Positions 9,162-18,094 of a stretch of 64,000 bases of DNA are shown in pieces (position 1 is the first letter of the stretch; every line of letters begins with the position of its first letter). Under the pieces are notes generated by a model, which saw nothing but the letters and a program-made list of their open reading frames with translations, ran no database searches and had not been told where the DNA came from. Location of the stretch: assembly GCA_963737075.1 (NCBI GenBank), contig CAVTRI010000001.1:744001-808000 (forward strand). Direction: 5' to 3'. The position numbers and the translations under genes are program-made. This stretch comes from CAVTRI01 sp963737075. Its GTDB lineage: Bacteria; Actinomycetota; Acidimicrobiia; Acidimicrobiales; Palsa-688.

Positions 9162-9953
9162 GTGAGCTCGCTTGCCGGCCGCGTTGCTCTCGTCACCGGC
9201 GCCAGCCGGGGCATCGGCGAGGCGATCGCCAGGCGGTTCGCGGCTGAAGGGGCCGCGGTTGCCATCACGGCCCGGACCGTTCACGACGGGGACCACATGT
9301 TGGCGGGTGGGATTGCGGACACGCTGGCGTCGATCTGCGACGCCGGAGGGCGGGCGTTTGCCATCCCGGCCGATCTGGCGCGGCCCGAAGACCGGGAGCG
9401 GGTGGTTGCGACCACCGAAGCCGAGCTGGGACCGGTCGACGTGCTGGTCAACAACGCAGCCGTGACGTACTACGAGCCGGTGGCGGATTTCGGCGGCCGC
9501 CACTACGAGGTCATGTTCGACGTGGATGTCCGGGCCCCGTTCGAGCTCGCCCGGAGGGTGTTGCCGGGCATGCGAGAGCGGCAACGCGGCTGGATTTTGA
9601 ACATCTCCTCCGGCGCATCCCGCCACCCCACGGGGCCTCCGTTCGGGGTCGCAAGGGGCGGCACGGTGTACGGCATGTGCAAAGCCGCCTTGGAGCGGTT
9701 CACCACCGGGTTGGCTTCCGAGGTATACGACGACGGCATCGCCGTGAACGTGTTGAGCCCATCGGGACTGGTGCTCACACCCGGGGTGCTGTACCACCAC
9801 CTCGACCGCTACACGCCCCCTGAGCGTCAGGAATCCGTGGAGCTCATGGTCGAGGCGGCGCTACTGCTCTGCACCGCCGACCCGGTGACGCTCACCGGCC
9901 GGGTGGCGTACGCCCGGCCCCTGCTGGAAGAGCTGGGGGCCGCGCCTCGCTGA
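9162..9953 (+). CDS. SDR family NAD(P)-dependent oxidoreductase
   Basis: A 263-residue short-chain dehydrogenase from GTG 9162. It has VALVTGASRGIGEAIARRFA (cofactor), NNAAVTYYEP, catalytic Ser in ILNISSGASRHP and Tyr/Lys in VYGMCKAALERF. The same frame remains open through the upstream tandem repeat to GTG 9027, which would add a repeat-encoded 45-residue leader (two copies of SERAWERTDEHRLGHRGLGG). GTG 9162 is preferred because the Rossmann motif then starts at residue ~8. Substrate unknown. It follows a sister SDR gene, suggesting a joint catabolic role. Confidence 0.9.
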   Translation: MSSLAGRVALVTGASRGIGEAIARRFAAEGAAVAITARTVHDGDHMLAGGIADTLASICDAGGRAFAIPADLARPEDRERVVATTEAELGPVDVLVNNAAVTYYEPVADFGGRHYEVMFDVDVRAPFELARRVLPGMRERQRGWILNISSGASRHPTGPPFGVARGGTVYGMCKAALERFTTGLASEVYDDGIAVNVLSPSGLVLTPGVLYHHLDRYTPPERQESVELMVEAALLLCTADPVTLTGRVAYARPLLEELGAAPR

Positions 9954-9967
9954 TCGTACGCGGGCGC

Positions 9968-10570
9968 TCAGAAGGGGAGTCTCGTGTACTTGAACTCGTT
10001 GAGTGCCGGGAAGTCCCCGATGAGGTCGAGCACCCGCTCAATCGTGCGCGTGGACGTGGCCGGATTCTGATCCGGCCGGTCGAGCAACCGCACGAACACC
10101 GCCCGGTCACCCTGGATGAAGGTCGGCACGCCCCACACTCCGAGCGTGTCCGCAGCCTCGGTGTGCTCCGCGCGCAAGATCTGGAGCGGCCAGCCGTCCT
10201 CGATGTCAGCGAGAACGCTCGTGGCGTCGACGCCGTGGTCTTTCAGCACGGACGCCACGACGTCGGGGTCGCGCACATCGCGGCGCTCGTCGTGGCGGGC
10301 TACGAACAGGGCGCGGTGCACCGCCGGAAACTGGTCCGGATACCGGTCGCGCACCACTATGCCCGCCAGGTTGACCAGCAGGCCACGAAAGTCGCCAGGC
10401 CGGTCCCACACCGGGGGTTCCCCCTCCTCGACGTGGGTCTGGTCAAGGGAGAACGGCTGGAAGCGCACGTCCCAATCCGCCCCCGCGTCCAGCGCCGTGA
10501 GCACGTGCTCGTGGGCGTTGCGGGCGAACGGGCAGCGGTAGTCCCAGGTGACGGCGAACGACGTGGTCAT
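9968..10570 (-). CDS. DsbA family thioredoxin-fold protein
   Basis: A 200-residue DsbA-like thioredoxin-fold protein. VTWDYRCPFARNAHEHVLTAL carries a CPFA site with only one cysteine, so it is more like 2-hydroxychromene-2-carboxylate isomerase/FrnE relatives than a true dithiol oxidase. The cis-proline loop is LGVWGVPTFIQGD. There is no signal peptide, so it is cytoplasmic. It converges on the upstream dehydrogenase gene (14 bp). A GSH-like or other low-molecular-weight thiol role is inference only. Confidence 0.85.
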   Translation of the reverse strand: MTTSFAVTWDYRCPFARNAHEHVLTALDAGADWDVRFQPFSLDQTHVEEGEPPVWDRPGDFRGLLVNLAGIVVRDRYPDQFPAVHRALFVARHDERRDVRDPDVVASVLKDHGVDATSVLADIEDGWPLQILRAEHTEAADTLGVWGVPTFIQGDRAVFVRLLDRPDQNPATSTRTIERVLDLIGDFPALNEFKYTRLPF

Positions 10571-10644
10571 ACATTGTGCAACCGTTCCCGCGGCCGGCTT
10601 CTTCCACCGCGGTCGGGGCCCACTTGGCGCGCCGCGAGTAGCGG

Positions 10645-10757
10645 GGAACTTCTACGAGTACTTGGCCCGAACGCCCGAACCTCTACGAGAAATCGCGTGC
10701 ATACGCGCGACTTGTCGAAGAAGTTCCGCCGTTTCACGAACAACTCGTAGAAGTTCC
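10645..10757. repeat. perfect 15-bp inverted repeat with internal related arms
   Basis: GGAACTTCTACGAGT at 10645-10659 is the exact reverse complement of ACTCGTAGAAGTTCC at 10743-10757, with 83 bp between. The loop contains related pieces: CTCTACGAGAAA near 10681 and GTCGAAGAAGTTCCG near 10714, so several alternative hairpins are possible. It fills most of the 206-bp gap between the PAP2 gene end and the dsbA-like gene start, both on the minus strand. It could be an attenuator, operator or a small repeated element. No gene is visible in the gap. Confidence 0.75.
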
Positions 10758-10776
10758 GTGTTTGCGCACTGGCCGG

Positions 10777-11421
10777 TCACAAGGGGCGCGGAATCAGGCG
10801 GCGGACGAGCTCCCCGAGCAGCGCACCCACGATGGCGCCGCCCAGCACGTCGGACGCGTGATGGATGCGAACGTAGACCCGGCTGGCGGCGACCACGGCG
10901 CCCACCACGTAATACAGCGGCCACCATTGGTCGCCGTCTCGAAGCAGGGCGGCAGCGAAGAACGCCGCGCTGGCGTGCCCGCTCGGGAAGCTGCTCGTTC
11001 GCGGGGTGCGCAGATGAAGGGGACGCGGACCTTCATGCACGGGGCGGGCCCGTCGGAACACCCACTTGACGGGCCCGTTGACGATCGCTGACTCGACACC
11101 GAGAGCGGCCACCACGCGCAGCAGGGAACGTCCCCACTCCTCAGCCGGGGCCCCGCCCCGGCGGCGGCGGGCCGCCTGGGAGCCGGCGAGCAGCATCCAC
11201 ACCACGCCGTGATCGCCGAGGGCGCTGGCCGCGTAGAAGAGGGCGTCGGTCACCGGCCGGTTACGCAGGTGCGACTCGAACCAGGTGTCGACGCGCCGGT
11301 CAAACCGGCTGAGCTGAGCGTCTGCGTGCGGCGGCAGCTTGACGGCCGGCGGGGCGAGGCGGGAAAGGGCCGTGGGCGCCTGGCGGGCGAAGGCGGCGGC
11401 GCGCTCCGCCGAGCCGTTCAC
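10777..11421 (-). CDS. PAP2 superfamily phosphatase
   Basis: Membrane-associated phosphatidic-acid-phosphatase-like enzyme, 214 residues from GTG 11421. The three PAP2 catalytic motifs are present: KWVFRRARP, PSGHAS and SRVYVRIHHASDVLGG (last His/Asp). Hydrophobic stretches (ALFYAASALGDHGVVWMLLAG, YYVVGAVVAASRVYV, AIVGALLGELV) fit membrane helices. GTG 11421 overlaps the stop of the RecB-like gene by 4 bp (GTGA), indicating translational coupling. Likely substrates are lipid or polyprenyl phosphates, e.g. undecaprenyl pyrophosphate; this is not resolved by sequence. Confidence 0.86.
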   Translation of the reverse strand: MNGSAERAAAFARQAPTALSRLAPPAVKLPPHADAQLSRFDRRVDTWFESHLRNRPVTDALFYAASALGDHGVVWMLLAGSQAARRRRGGAPAEEWGRSLLRVVAALGVESAIVNGPVKWVFRRARPVHEGPRPLHLRTPRTSSFPSGHASAAFFAAALLRDGDQWWPLYYVVGAVVAASRVYVRIHHASDVLGGAIVGALLGELVRRLIPRPL

Positions 11422-12275
11422 CCGGCTAGCGCCTCGGTACGGATGGCGTCGACGACCTCGAGCGCCTGGTCGGCGACGGCCACTCGAGGCGGAAGGGCGG
11501 CGAGGTCCCCGCCGAAGGCGGGGCAGTACGCGTGGTACGCGCAGGTCGCGCACAGGCGGCCCGGTTTGGGCCGGAAGTCTTCTTCGGCACAGGCCCGCTC
11601 GACGGCAGTCCAGACAGCCAGGGTCTGCTGACGAAGGCCACGGATCGACTGGTCCGACGGGGTGGCGAGAATGGCCAGCGGCTCGCGGAGATGCAACAGC
11701 TGGACCCTCGCCGGGCGGCGGCCCAGCACCTGCTCACAGAGGAAGGCGTAGAAGTGCACCCCGCCCAGTCGCGCCTGCTCGTATGCCTCCGATGGCGCCC
11801 GGCCGGTCTTGTAGTCGGTCACCACGAGGTCGCCGCTGTCGTCCAGCTCCAGCCGGTCGATGATGCCCGACAGCGTCAGGCTCCCGATGCTCACCGACAG
11901 GCGCAGCTCGGTCCCGATCACCCGGACGCGCTCGGGACGTTCGAGCGTGAAGTAGTTGTCCAGAAGCAGCTCGGCGTCGGCCACGAACGCCTCCCGCTCC
12001 TCGCCCGCCAGCTCCAATGTCGCGTACTCCGTGCCGTCGAGCACCTCGACGACCGCCCGCGCCAGCTTGACGCGTGCCACCTCAGGCGTGCGCCGCCCGG
12101 GCTCCTCCTCCCAGAACAGGAGCTGCAGTGCACGGTGCACCAGCGTGCCCTTGGCCGCCGCCACCGACGGCAGCTCAGGCAACCGGTCGATCGCCGACAG
12201 TCGAAATGCGAGCGCACATTCCTTGAACGACGACACCTTCGACGGCGACAAGGATGTGGGAAGCGGCAGCGACAT
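11418..12275 (-). CDS. PD-(D/E)XK nuclease family protein (RecB-like, Fe-S)
   Basis: A 285-residue stand-alone RecB/Cas4-type nuclease. The start LSPSKVSSFKECALAFRL matches the family opening with the first cluster cysteine. GTLVHRALQLLFW contributes the first catalytic histidine. GIIDRLELDDSGDLVVTDYKTG contains the D-x(n)-DYK nuclease core. LCATCAYHAYCP supplies the three C-terminal cysteines of a probable 4Fe-4S cluster. It is coupled to the downstream PAP2 gene. A DNA end-processing or repair role is inferred from the family. Confidence 0.9.
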   Translation of the reverse strand: MSLPLPTSLSPSKVSSFKECALAFRLSAIDRLPELPSVAAAKGTLVHRALQLLFWEEEPGRRTPEVARVKLARAVVEVLDGTEYATLELAGEEREAFVADAELLLDNYFTLERPERVRVIGTELRLSVSIGSLTLSGIIDRLELDDSGDLVVTDYKTGRAPSEAYEQARLGGVHFYAFLCEQVLGRRPARVQLLHLREPLAILATPSDQSIRGLRQQTLAVWTAVERACAEEDFRPKPGRLCATCAYHAYCPAFGGDLAALPPRVAVADQALEVVDAIRTEALAG

Positions 12276-12321
12276 CGGCCCCAGGGTAACGACCCCCTGT
12301 GACCGTCAAGGGGATGGCGGA

Positions 12322-13170
12322 TTACGAAGCGCCGAAGGCCCGTGCTATCGCCGTGCCCACCCGGAGCGGGTCTTCCATGGGTCCGAAGTGGCTCAACTCG
12401 TCGAACACCTCGACGCTCGGCTGGGCCAACCGGGCGGCGACGGCCACCTGGACCTCGGGCCCGATATCGCTCCCCGCCGCCCCGCGAGCCAGCGTCACCG
12501 GGCCATGCACCTTTGGCAACTGGTCGAACCCGTCATGTAGCATTGACCCCCGGTACACCGACGCCTCGTCCTCCCGGGCACACGCCAACGTCACCGAGCC
12601 GTCGGAACGGTCGACGAAGCCGTAGGTCACGTACGCGTCGAGCGCGTCGGGAGCGAAGCGGTCGAACGGCGGCTTGGCCGCATAGTTGTCCCGGGCGGCA
12701 GCTCTCGACTTGAACATGGACCGGCGCTTGAGGGCCACGTGCGAGAGGTCCCGGCTTCCCTTGTGCGGCCGGGGTGGAAGGACGATCGGCTCGTAGCAGT
12801 AGATGCGGGGAAAGGTCCCCGGTTGGTGTTCCTCTGCCAGCAGTGCCAGGGCTCCCCCAAGCGAGTGCCCGGCCGCCGAGAAGGGCGGTCCACCGAGGGC
12901 ATCAACGACCGCGAGCGTGTCGTCGCGAAGCACCGACCAGTCGTCGTAACGAGCTGCCTTGCCGGAGCTTCCGTGACCTCGGTGGTCGACCGACCACACC
13001 GTGAACGACTCGGTCAGCGACGGGACCAGCGGTATCCAGCACCGTCCGTGGAAGCCGGTGGCGTGCAACAGCAGCACCGGCGGCCCGTTGCCGCCCAGGT
13101 GATAGGTGGCGATCTCGACGCCCCCGGACCCGCGCACACGAGGCCCCGGGCGAGCAGAAGAGGTCAACAC
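12322..13170 (-). CDS. alpha/beta hydrolase
   Basis: A 282-residue alpha/beta-hydrolase. PPVLLLHATGFHGRCW is the oxyanion-hole region, VDHRGHGSSGK the following loop, and AAGHSLGGALALL the nucleophile elbow with Ser. A late ...SHFGPMEDP histidine completes the likely triad. GTG 13170 is the furthest start. The real start may be further in, since residues 1-15 are Arg/Pro-rich. The substrate is unknown. Divergent from the NTF2-like gene by 29 bp. Confidence 0.87.
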   Translation of the reverse strand: MLTSSARPGPRVRGSGGVEIATYHLGGNGPPVLLLHATGFHGRCWIPLVPSLTESFTVWSVDHRGHGSSGKAARYDDWSVLRDDTLAVVDALGGPPFSAAGHSLGGALALLAEEHQPGTFPRIYCYEPIVLPPRPHKGSRDLSHVALKRRSMFKSRAAARDNYAAKPPFDRFAPDALDAYVTYGFVDRSDGSVTLACAREDEASVYRGSMLHDGFDQLPKVHGPVTLARGAAGSDIGPEVQVAVAARLAQPSVEVFDELSHFGPMEDPLRVGTAIARAFGAS

Positions 13171-13199
13171 CGGGACGAACGTAGGGGTACCGTCGCCGG

Positions 13200-13589
13200 G
13201 TGGACAAACCCGCCGACGTTGCGGCCGCCAACCAGGAGTACTACCGGGCCTTTGAGGCGGGGGACATGGATGCCATGTCCGACGTCTGGGAACACTCCGA
13301 CCGCGTCGTCTGCACCCACCCCGGGTGGAGCACGTTGCGCGGCTGGGGGCCCGTCGCGGCGTCGTACGCGACGCTGTTTCAGAACGGGCAGCACCTGCAG
13401 TTCGTGCTCACGGAGGAGCGGGTGACCCTTCACGGCGACGCGGCCTGGGTGTCGCTCGACGAAAACCTTCTCGGAGACCAGGGCGGGGTCACCGTCGCCA
13501 CCCTGAACGTGTTCGCGCGAACTGACGGGCGGTGGTGCATGGTCTGTCACCATGGCTCCGCCGTCGCGGCCACGATCGGCCCCGACTAG
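13200..13589 (+). CDS. SnoaL/NTF2-like fold protein
   Basis: A 129-residue protein from GTG 13200 with the NTF2-like pattern: an N-terminal helix ANQEYYRAFEAGDMDAMSDVW, then THPGWSTLRGWGPVAASY, and terminal beta strands LNVFARTDGRWCMVCHHGS. The WSTLRGW segment is typical of SnoaL-3/calcium-kinase-association-like small proteins. It is probably a small-molecule binding or isomerase-like protein, with no specific role assignable. It converges on the DUF72 gene with 3 bp between. Confidence 0.82.
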   Translation: MDKPADVAAANQEYYRAFEAGDMDAMSDVWEHSDRVVCTHPGWSTLRGWGPVAASYATLFQNGQHLQFVLTEERVTLHGDAAWVSLDENLLGDQGGVTVATLNVFARTDGRWCMVCHHGSAVAATIGPD

Positions 13590-13592
13590 CGT

Positions 13593-14510
13593 CTAGCGGG
13601 CCCGGGCCAAGAGGCCGGTAGCGGCGTCGACGGCATCCGTCCGCCAGCAGTTGTCGGCGATCAGGTGCACCTCGGAGGCGCCCGACGCCAATTGCGCGAC
13701 CCGTGGCGTCCACTCGTCAAGCTCGGTGTCGGTGTACCGGTAGGGCCACGTCCACGGCTCGTCGTCGATCTGGCGACGCCCGAGGAATCGCACCACCGCG
13801 ACATCCGCGGTGGCGGCCAGCACCGCCGGTACGGACCGCATGCCGCCGCCAGGCCCATCCACGCACACGAAGGCCAGGTTGTGCTCCTCGAGGAATTCCA
13901 GCGTGGTATCGCAGGCTCCACCCTCGAACCACTTGTGGCTGCGCAGCTCTACTGCCAGGCCGAGACCGGGAAGCCGGTCGGCGAGCCCGGCGAGCTCGGC
14001 CCAGGTTTCCGGGCGAGGCGTAAACCAGCTCGGGTATTGCAAGATCACGACGCCCAGCCGTCCGGCGTCCGCCAACGGGTGCAGGGCGTGGCTGAAACGG
14101 GCCCAGCATTCGTCGAGCACGTCGGCGTCGAGATGGGCGGCGTAGAGGCGCCGGCGATCGCGCAAGGTCGGCTCCACCTGGCCCTGCAGGTCCGGCCACA
14201 GTGAGTCGGGCAGCGTCGGAGCCCCAGTGAGCAAGGACCACGCCCGCACGTCAAAGGTGAACCCCTCCGGAGTGCGCTGCGCCCACTGGGCCGACAGCTC
14301 GGGCGTCGGAGGGAACCGGTAGGTGGTGGCGATCTCGGCCAGCGGGAACCGAGACGCGTAGTACGCCAGGCGGGCGCTCGCGGTCATCGTCTTCCGCGGG
14401 TAGAAACCACCATCCCGCACCAGGCTGCGGTCTGCCCACGACGTCGTGCCGGCCAGGATGCGGGCGTGCCCCGGCCGCAAGGCGGCATAAGGTTCGGGGC
14501 TGTGCACCAC
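13593..14510 (-). CDS. DUF72 domain-containing protein (YecE family)
   Basis: A 305-residue TIM-barrel-like protein of the DUF72 family: ILAGTTSWADRSLV near the start, FYPRKTMTASARLAYYASRFPLAEIATTYRFPP, FDVRAWSLLTG, LGVVILQYPSWF, GLAVELRSHKWFE and FVCVDGPGGG. The biochemical role of the family is unknown. The start is uncertain because the first ~15 residues overlap the 5' end of the divergent malQ gene. The conserved region starts only at ILAGTTSW. Confidence 0.9.
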   Translation of the reverse strand: MVHSPEPYAALRPGHARILAGTTSWADRSLVRDGGFYPRKTMTASARLAYYASRFPLAEIATTYRFPPTPELSAQWAQRTPEGFTFDVRAWSLLTGAPTLPDSLWPDLQGQVEPTLRDRRRLYAAHLDADVLDECWARFSHALHPLADAGRLGVVILQYPSWFTPRPETWAELAGLADRLPGLGLAVELRSHKWFEGGACDTTLEFLEEHNLAFVCVDGPGGGMRSVPAVLAATADVAVVRFLGRRQIDDEPWTWPYRYTDTELDEWTPRVAQLASGASEVHLIADNCWRTDAVDAATGLLARAR

Positions 14511-16467
14511 CGGTCCAGGCTAACGCCGGGCACAGCGGCGGCCAGGCACCCCAAGGCCGCCCGACCTGGCGCCCAGCCTGGGGCCGCCGGACCCGGCGCC
14601 CGGCCCGCTAACCCTGAAGCCTGGGGGGTCGCCCGGTCCTACGTCGACGCCGCCGGCGTGCGACGCGAGGTGCCCGAGGCCACCGTCGACGCCGTGATGT
14701 CGGCCATGGGCGCTCGGGATGGTGCGGATCCAGGCGGCGACACCCTGCCGCTCGTCACGGTGCGGCTCGACCGGCCGCTTCCTGCAATGGGACCGGCCCT
14801 CATCACGCTGGAGGACGGTGGCCGCGTGCGGGTTGATGGCGCGTTGCCGCCCGACCTCCCGGCCGGCTACCACCGCGTCGAACCGGAGGGCAGTGGGGTG
14901 CCGTGGACGTTGGCGGCCAGCCCTGGCTGCTGCCCACGGCCATCCGGCCAGCCGTGGGGTTGGGCGGTGCAGCTGTACGCCGCTCGCTCGGCCCGCAGCT
15001 GGGGGATCGGGGACTTGGGGGACCTGGCCCGGATCGGCGACTGGGCCCGGTCCCTCGGAGCCGGCATGACGCTCGCCAGCCCGCTCCACGACGCCAGCCC
15101 TCGCACGGAGCCGAGCCCCTACTTTCCGAGCAGTCGCCGCTTTGTGAACCCCATCTATGTGTGCGTTGAGGATGTTCCGGGGGCGGCTGAACTATCCGAC
15201 GTCGAGGCGGTAGCCATAGCCGGGAAAGCTCTCAATAGTGAGCGCCGCATCGACCGTGACCGCGTGTGGGCGTTGAAGGCGGCCGCCCTGAAAGCCTTAT
15301 TTGAGCGCTTCAAAGGCCATCCCGAATTCGACCGGTTTTTGGCCGCTGGTGGCTCGGATCTCGATGGGTTCGCCACCTGGAACGCGCTCGCCGATCGCCA
15401 CGGACCCGATTGGCGCCGGTGGCCCGAGGCTTTTCGTCGCCCCGGCAGTCGGGCGGTAGTCCGCTTCGCGGCGTCACCGGAAGGCGGCGAGGGTCGGCGG
15501 TGGCACGCGTGGCTTCAGTGGCACGCCGACCGCCAGCTCGCAGCGGCGGCCGCCCGGCTCCCTCTGGTGCTCGACCTGGCGGTGGGCGTGAGCCCCCACG
15601 GGGCGGACGCCTGGCAGTACCAAGACGTGTTCGCGCCCGGAATGCGCATCGGCGCCCCCTCTGACGAGTTCAACACGCTCGGTCAGGACTGGGCCTTGAT
15701 ACCGTGGGATCCTTGGCGACTGCGGCGAGCCGGTTATCAGCCATTCATGGCGATGCTGCGGGCCGCGCTTCGTCACGCCGGTGGGGTACGTGTCGACCAC
15801 GTCATGGGGCTTTTCCGGCTGTTTTGGATCCCCAGTGGCGAGCCGCCAGCGAACGGGACGTATGTCCATTACCCTCACGCGGCGCTGCTTGACATCCTGA
15901 CGCTGGAGGCGGCGCGGGCGGGGGCATACGTCGTGGGAGAGGACCTCGGCACGGTCGAGCAGGCCACAAGAGATGAGCTCGGTGGGAGGGGGGTGCTGTC
16001 CTATCGGCTGGCCTGGTTCGAGGCTCGACCGCCGGCTCATTGGCCCCGCCATGCGCTGGGAGCGGTGACGACCCACGACCTGCCGACGATCGCCGGCGTG
16101 TGGTCAGGGGCGGATTCTGGCGGCCCAGCGGCGGCTCGCGCTGGCCCCCGACGAGCCCGCGGCCCACCGCCTGCGCAAGCGCCTGTTGGAGTGGACCGAC
16201 GCCACGATCGAGACGCCGGTAGACGAGGTCGTCGCGCGCGTGCACGAGCACCTGGCGGAAGCGCCGTGCGACCTGCTCGCGGCCAGCCTGGACGACATGG
16301 CGTGTGTGGAGGAGCGCCCCAATATGCCCGGCACTGTCGACCAGTGGCCCAACTGGCGGCTGGCGCTGCCGGAGTCGCTCGACGCCCTGCAGGGGTCGCC
16401 ACTCGCCCGGCGAGTAGCCGACGCCCTGGGCCGCCGGTCCGGCCGGTGGCCGCGCGCGAGCCCTTAG
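14502..16467 (+). CDS. malQ: 4-alpha-glucanotransferase, frameshifted at 16113-16118
   Basis: Glycoside hydrolase family 77 amylomaltase that transfers alpha-1,4-glucan segments in maltodextrin/glycogen metabolism. Diagnostic segments are PSPYFPSSRRFVNPIYV, DVFAPGMRIGAPSDEFNTLGQDW split around WALIPWDPWRL, GGVRVDHVMGLFRLFWIP (nucleophile Asp) and YVVGEDLGTVE (acid/base Glu). After TTHDLPTIAGVWSGAD the frame breaks. Removing one T from GATTCT at 16113-16118 restores LAAQRRLALAPDEP...RLLEWTDATIE to the stop at 16467, about 654 residues. The start is uncertain (GTG 14502 or 14466), both overlapping the divergent DUF72 gene. Confidence 0.9.
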
Positions 16468-16477
16468 AGTGACGCCG

Positions 16478-17543
16478 ATGGATTTGCCCGTCATGCCACC
16501 CGTGGCCCCGATGCTGGCCAAGCTCGTGCGGGATGTTCCGGACGGCGACTTTCTCTACGAGCCCAAGTGGGACGGGTTTCGTTGCGTCGCCTTCCGCGAC
16601 GGCGACGAGGTCGAGCTGGGTAGCCGTAACGAACGGCCACTCACCCGGTACTTCCCCGAGGTGGTCGACGCCGTCCGAGCCCAGTTTCCCGAGCGCGCCG
16701 TGGTCGACGGCGAGGTGGTGGTGGCCGGCCCGAACGGCCTCGACTTCGACGCTCTCCAGCAACGCATCCACCCTGCCCCCTCACGGATTCTCACTGCTCG
16801 CCCGCGAGACGCCCGCCGGATTCGTCGCCTTCGACCTGCTGGCGGTCGGGAGCCACGATCTCCGGAGCGAGCCGTTCGAGGCGCGCCGCCGGTTGCTGCA
16901 GGAGTCGTTCGCCGGAACACGGCCGCCCATTCACCTGACCCCGATCACCCACGACCGGCGCGTGGCGGAGGACTGGTTCTCCCGTTTCGAAGGCGCCGGG
17001 CTGGACGGGGTGGTCGCCAAGGCGGCCAACCTGCCGTATCTCGAGGATCAGCGGGCGATGTTCAAGGTGAAACACGAGCGCACCGCCGAATTTGTCGTGG
17101 CCGGGTTTCGCTGGTACAAAACCGATCGAACGTCGGTGGGTTCGTTGCTGCTCGGCCTGTGGGAGGGCGACAAGTTGCAGCACGTAGGCGTCATTGGTGC
17201 CTTCCCTGCCGCTCAGCGGCGGGCGCTGGTCGGCGAGCTGGCGCCCTACCGCGACCCGGTTGACCACCCGTGGGCGGGTTGGGCGGACGCGGTCGCCGAA
17301 GAGGGCGGCCGCCTGCCGGGCGCCGTGAGCCGGTGGAACGCCAAGAAAGACCTCAGCTTCGAGCCGCTCCGCCCCGACCTCGTTGTCGAAGCGGCGTACG
17401 AACACCTTCAGGGCGATCGCCTGCGGCACACGGCTCGCTTCCGGCGCTGGCGTCCCGACCGGGATCCGAAGAGCTGCACATACGAACAGCTCGAGGTGGC
17501 GGTGCCCGCGCTGCTCGCCGACGTGTTCGCAGCCGGGGGCTGA
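16478..17543 (+). CDS. ligC: ATP-dependent DNA ligase (LigC type), frameshifted at 16786-16791
   Basis: Nucleotidyl-transfer DNA ligase. It opens MDLPVMPPVAPMLAKLVRDV, then the adenylation motif I YEPKWDGFRCVAF with the nucleophile Lys, VVDGEVVVAG, and a C-terminal OB-fold part FVVAGFRWYK...GSLLLGLWEGDKLQHVG. This matches the short LigC ligases of actinobacteria (about 355 residues). The frame breaks after RIHPAPSR. Dropping one T from GATTCT at 16786-16791 gives RISLLARETPAGFVAFDLLAVG and an intact frame to 17543. ATG 16478 is chosen because LigC proteins begin MDLP; GTG 16469 is possible. Confidence 0.9.
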
Positions 17544-17556
17544 GCGGATTCCGGCG

Positions 17557-18093
17557 ATGTCGAACCTGCCTGGGACCAGCAGCGGTCGGCACCAAAGCGC
17601 CCTTCTCATTCCGGTGCCCGAAGCCGAGCCCGTGGTAGGGCGTTGGCGGGCCGAACACGACCCCGTGGCCGCCAGCGGCGTTCCTGCCCACATCACCCTG
17701 GTCGTGCCCTGGCTTCCGCCGGAGGAGATCACGGACGACGACGTGGACGAGCTACGGGACGCCTTGTCGACGACCGCCGCGTTCGCCTTCTCGCTGGACG
17801 CCGTCCGGTGGTTCGGACGCTCGGTGCTGTGGCTGGCTCCGTCGCCCGCCAAACCGTTCCGGGCGTTGACCGCGGCGTTGGCTGAAAGGTTTTCGACGCC
17901 GCCCTACGAGGACGAGTTCGACGAGGTCGTTCCCCACCTGACGGTGGGCCACGCCAGTGACGGCGTCGAGCTGGCGCCGGTAGCCGACGCCCTCGCCCCG
18001 CGGCTGCCCCTCGCCTGCCGGGCCGAGGAGGTCTGGGTGATGATCGGAAACGGCCAGCACTGGAGCGTGCGGGCGCGGATTCCGCTGAAGTAG
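17557..18093 (+). CDS. 2'-5' RNA ligase family protein
   Basis: A 178-residue 2H phosphoesterase-fold protein from ATG 17557. Two HxTx motifs mark the active site: PAHITLVVPWLPP near residue 48 and VVPHLTVGHAS near 127. The cores ALLIPVPEAEPVVGRWR and VWVMIGNGQHWSVRARIPL fit the family. It follows ligC by 13 bp and may be cotranscribed. Substrate (cyclic phosphate RNA or small nucleotide) is unknown. Confidence 0.88.
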   Translation: MSNLPGTSSGRHQSALLIPVPEAEPVVGRWRAEHDPVAASGVPAHITLVVPWLPPEEITDDDVDELRDALSTTAAFAFSLDAVRWFGRSVLWLAPSPAKPFRALTAALAERFSTPPYEDEFDEVVPHLTVGHASDGVELAPVADALAPRLPLACRAEEVWVMIGNGQHWSVRARIPLK

Positions 18094-18094
18094 C

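Noticed and set aside
10060..10080. Seventh GATTCT lesion in the DsbA-like gene
   Set aside because: The frame is continuous across this site and the protein reads normally to its end, so no indel is implied.
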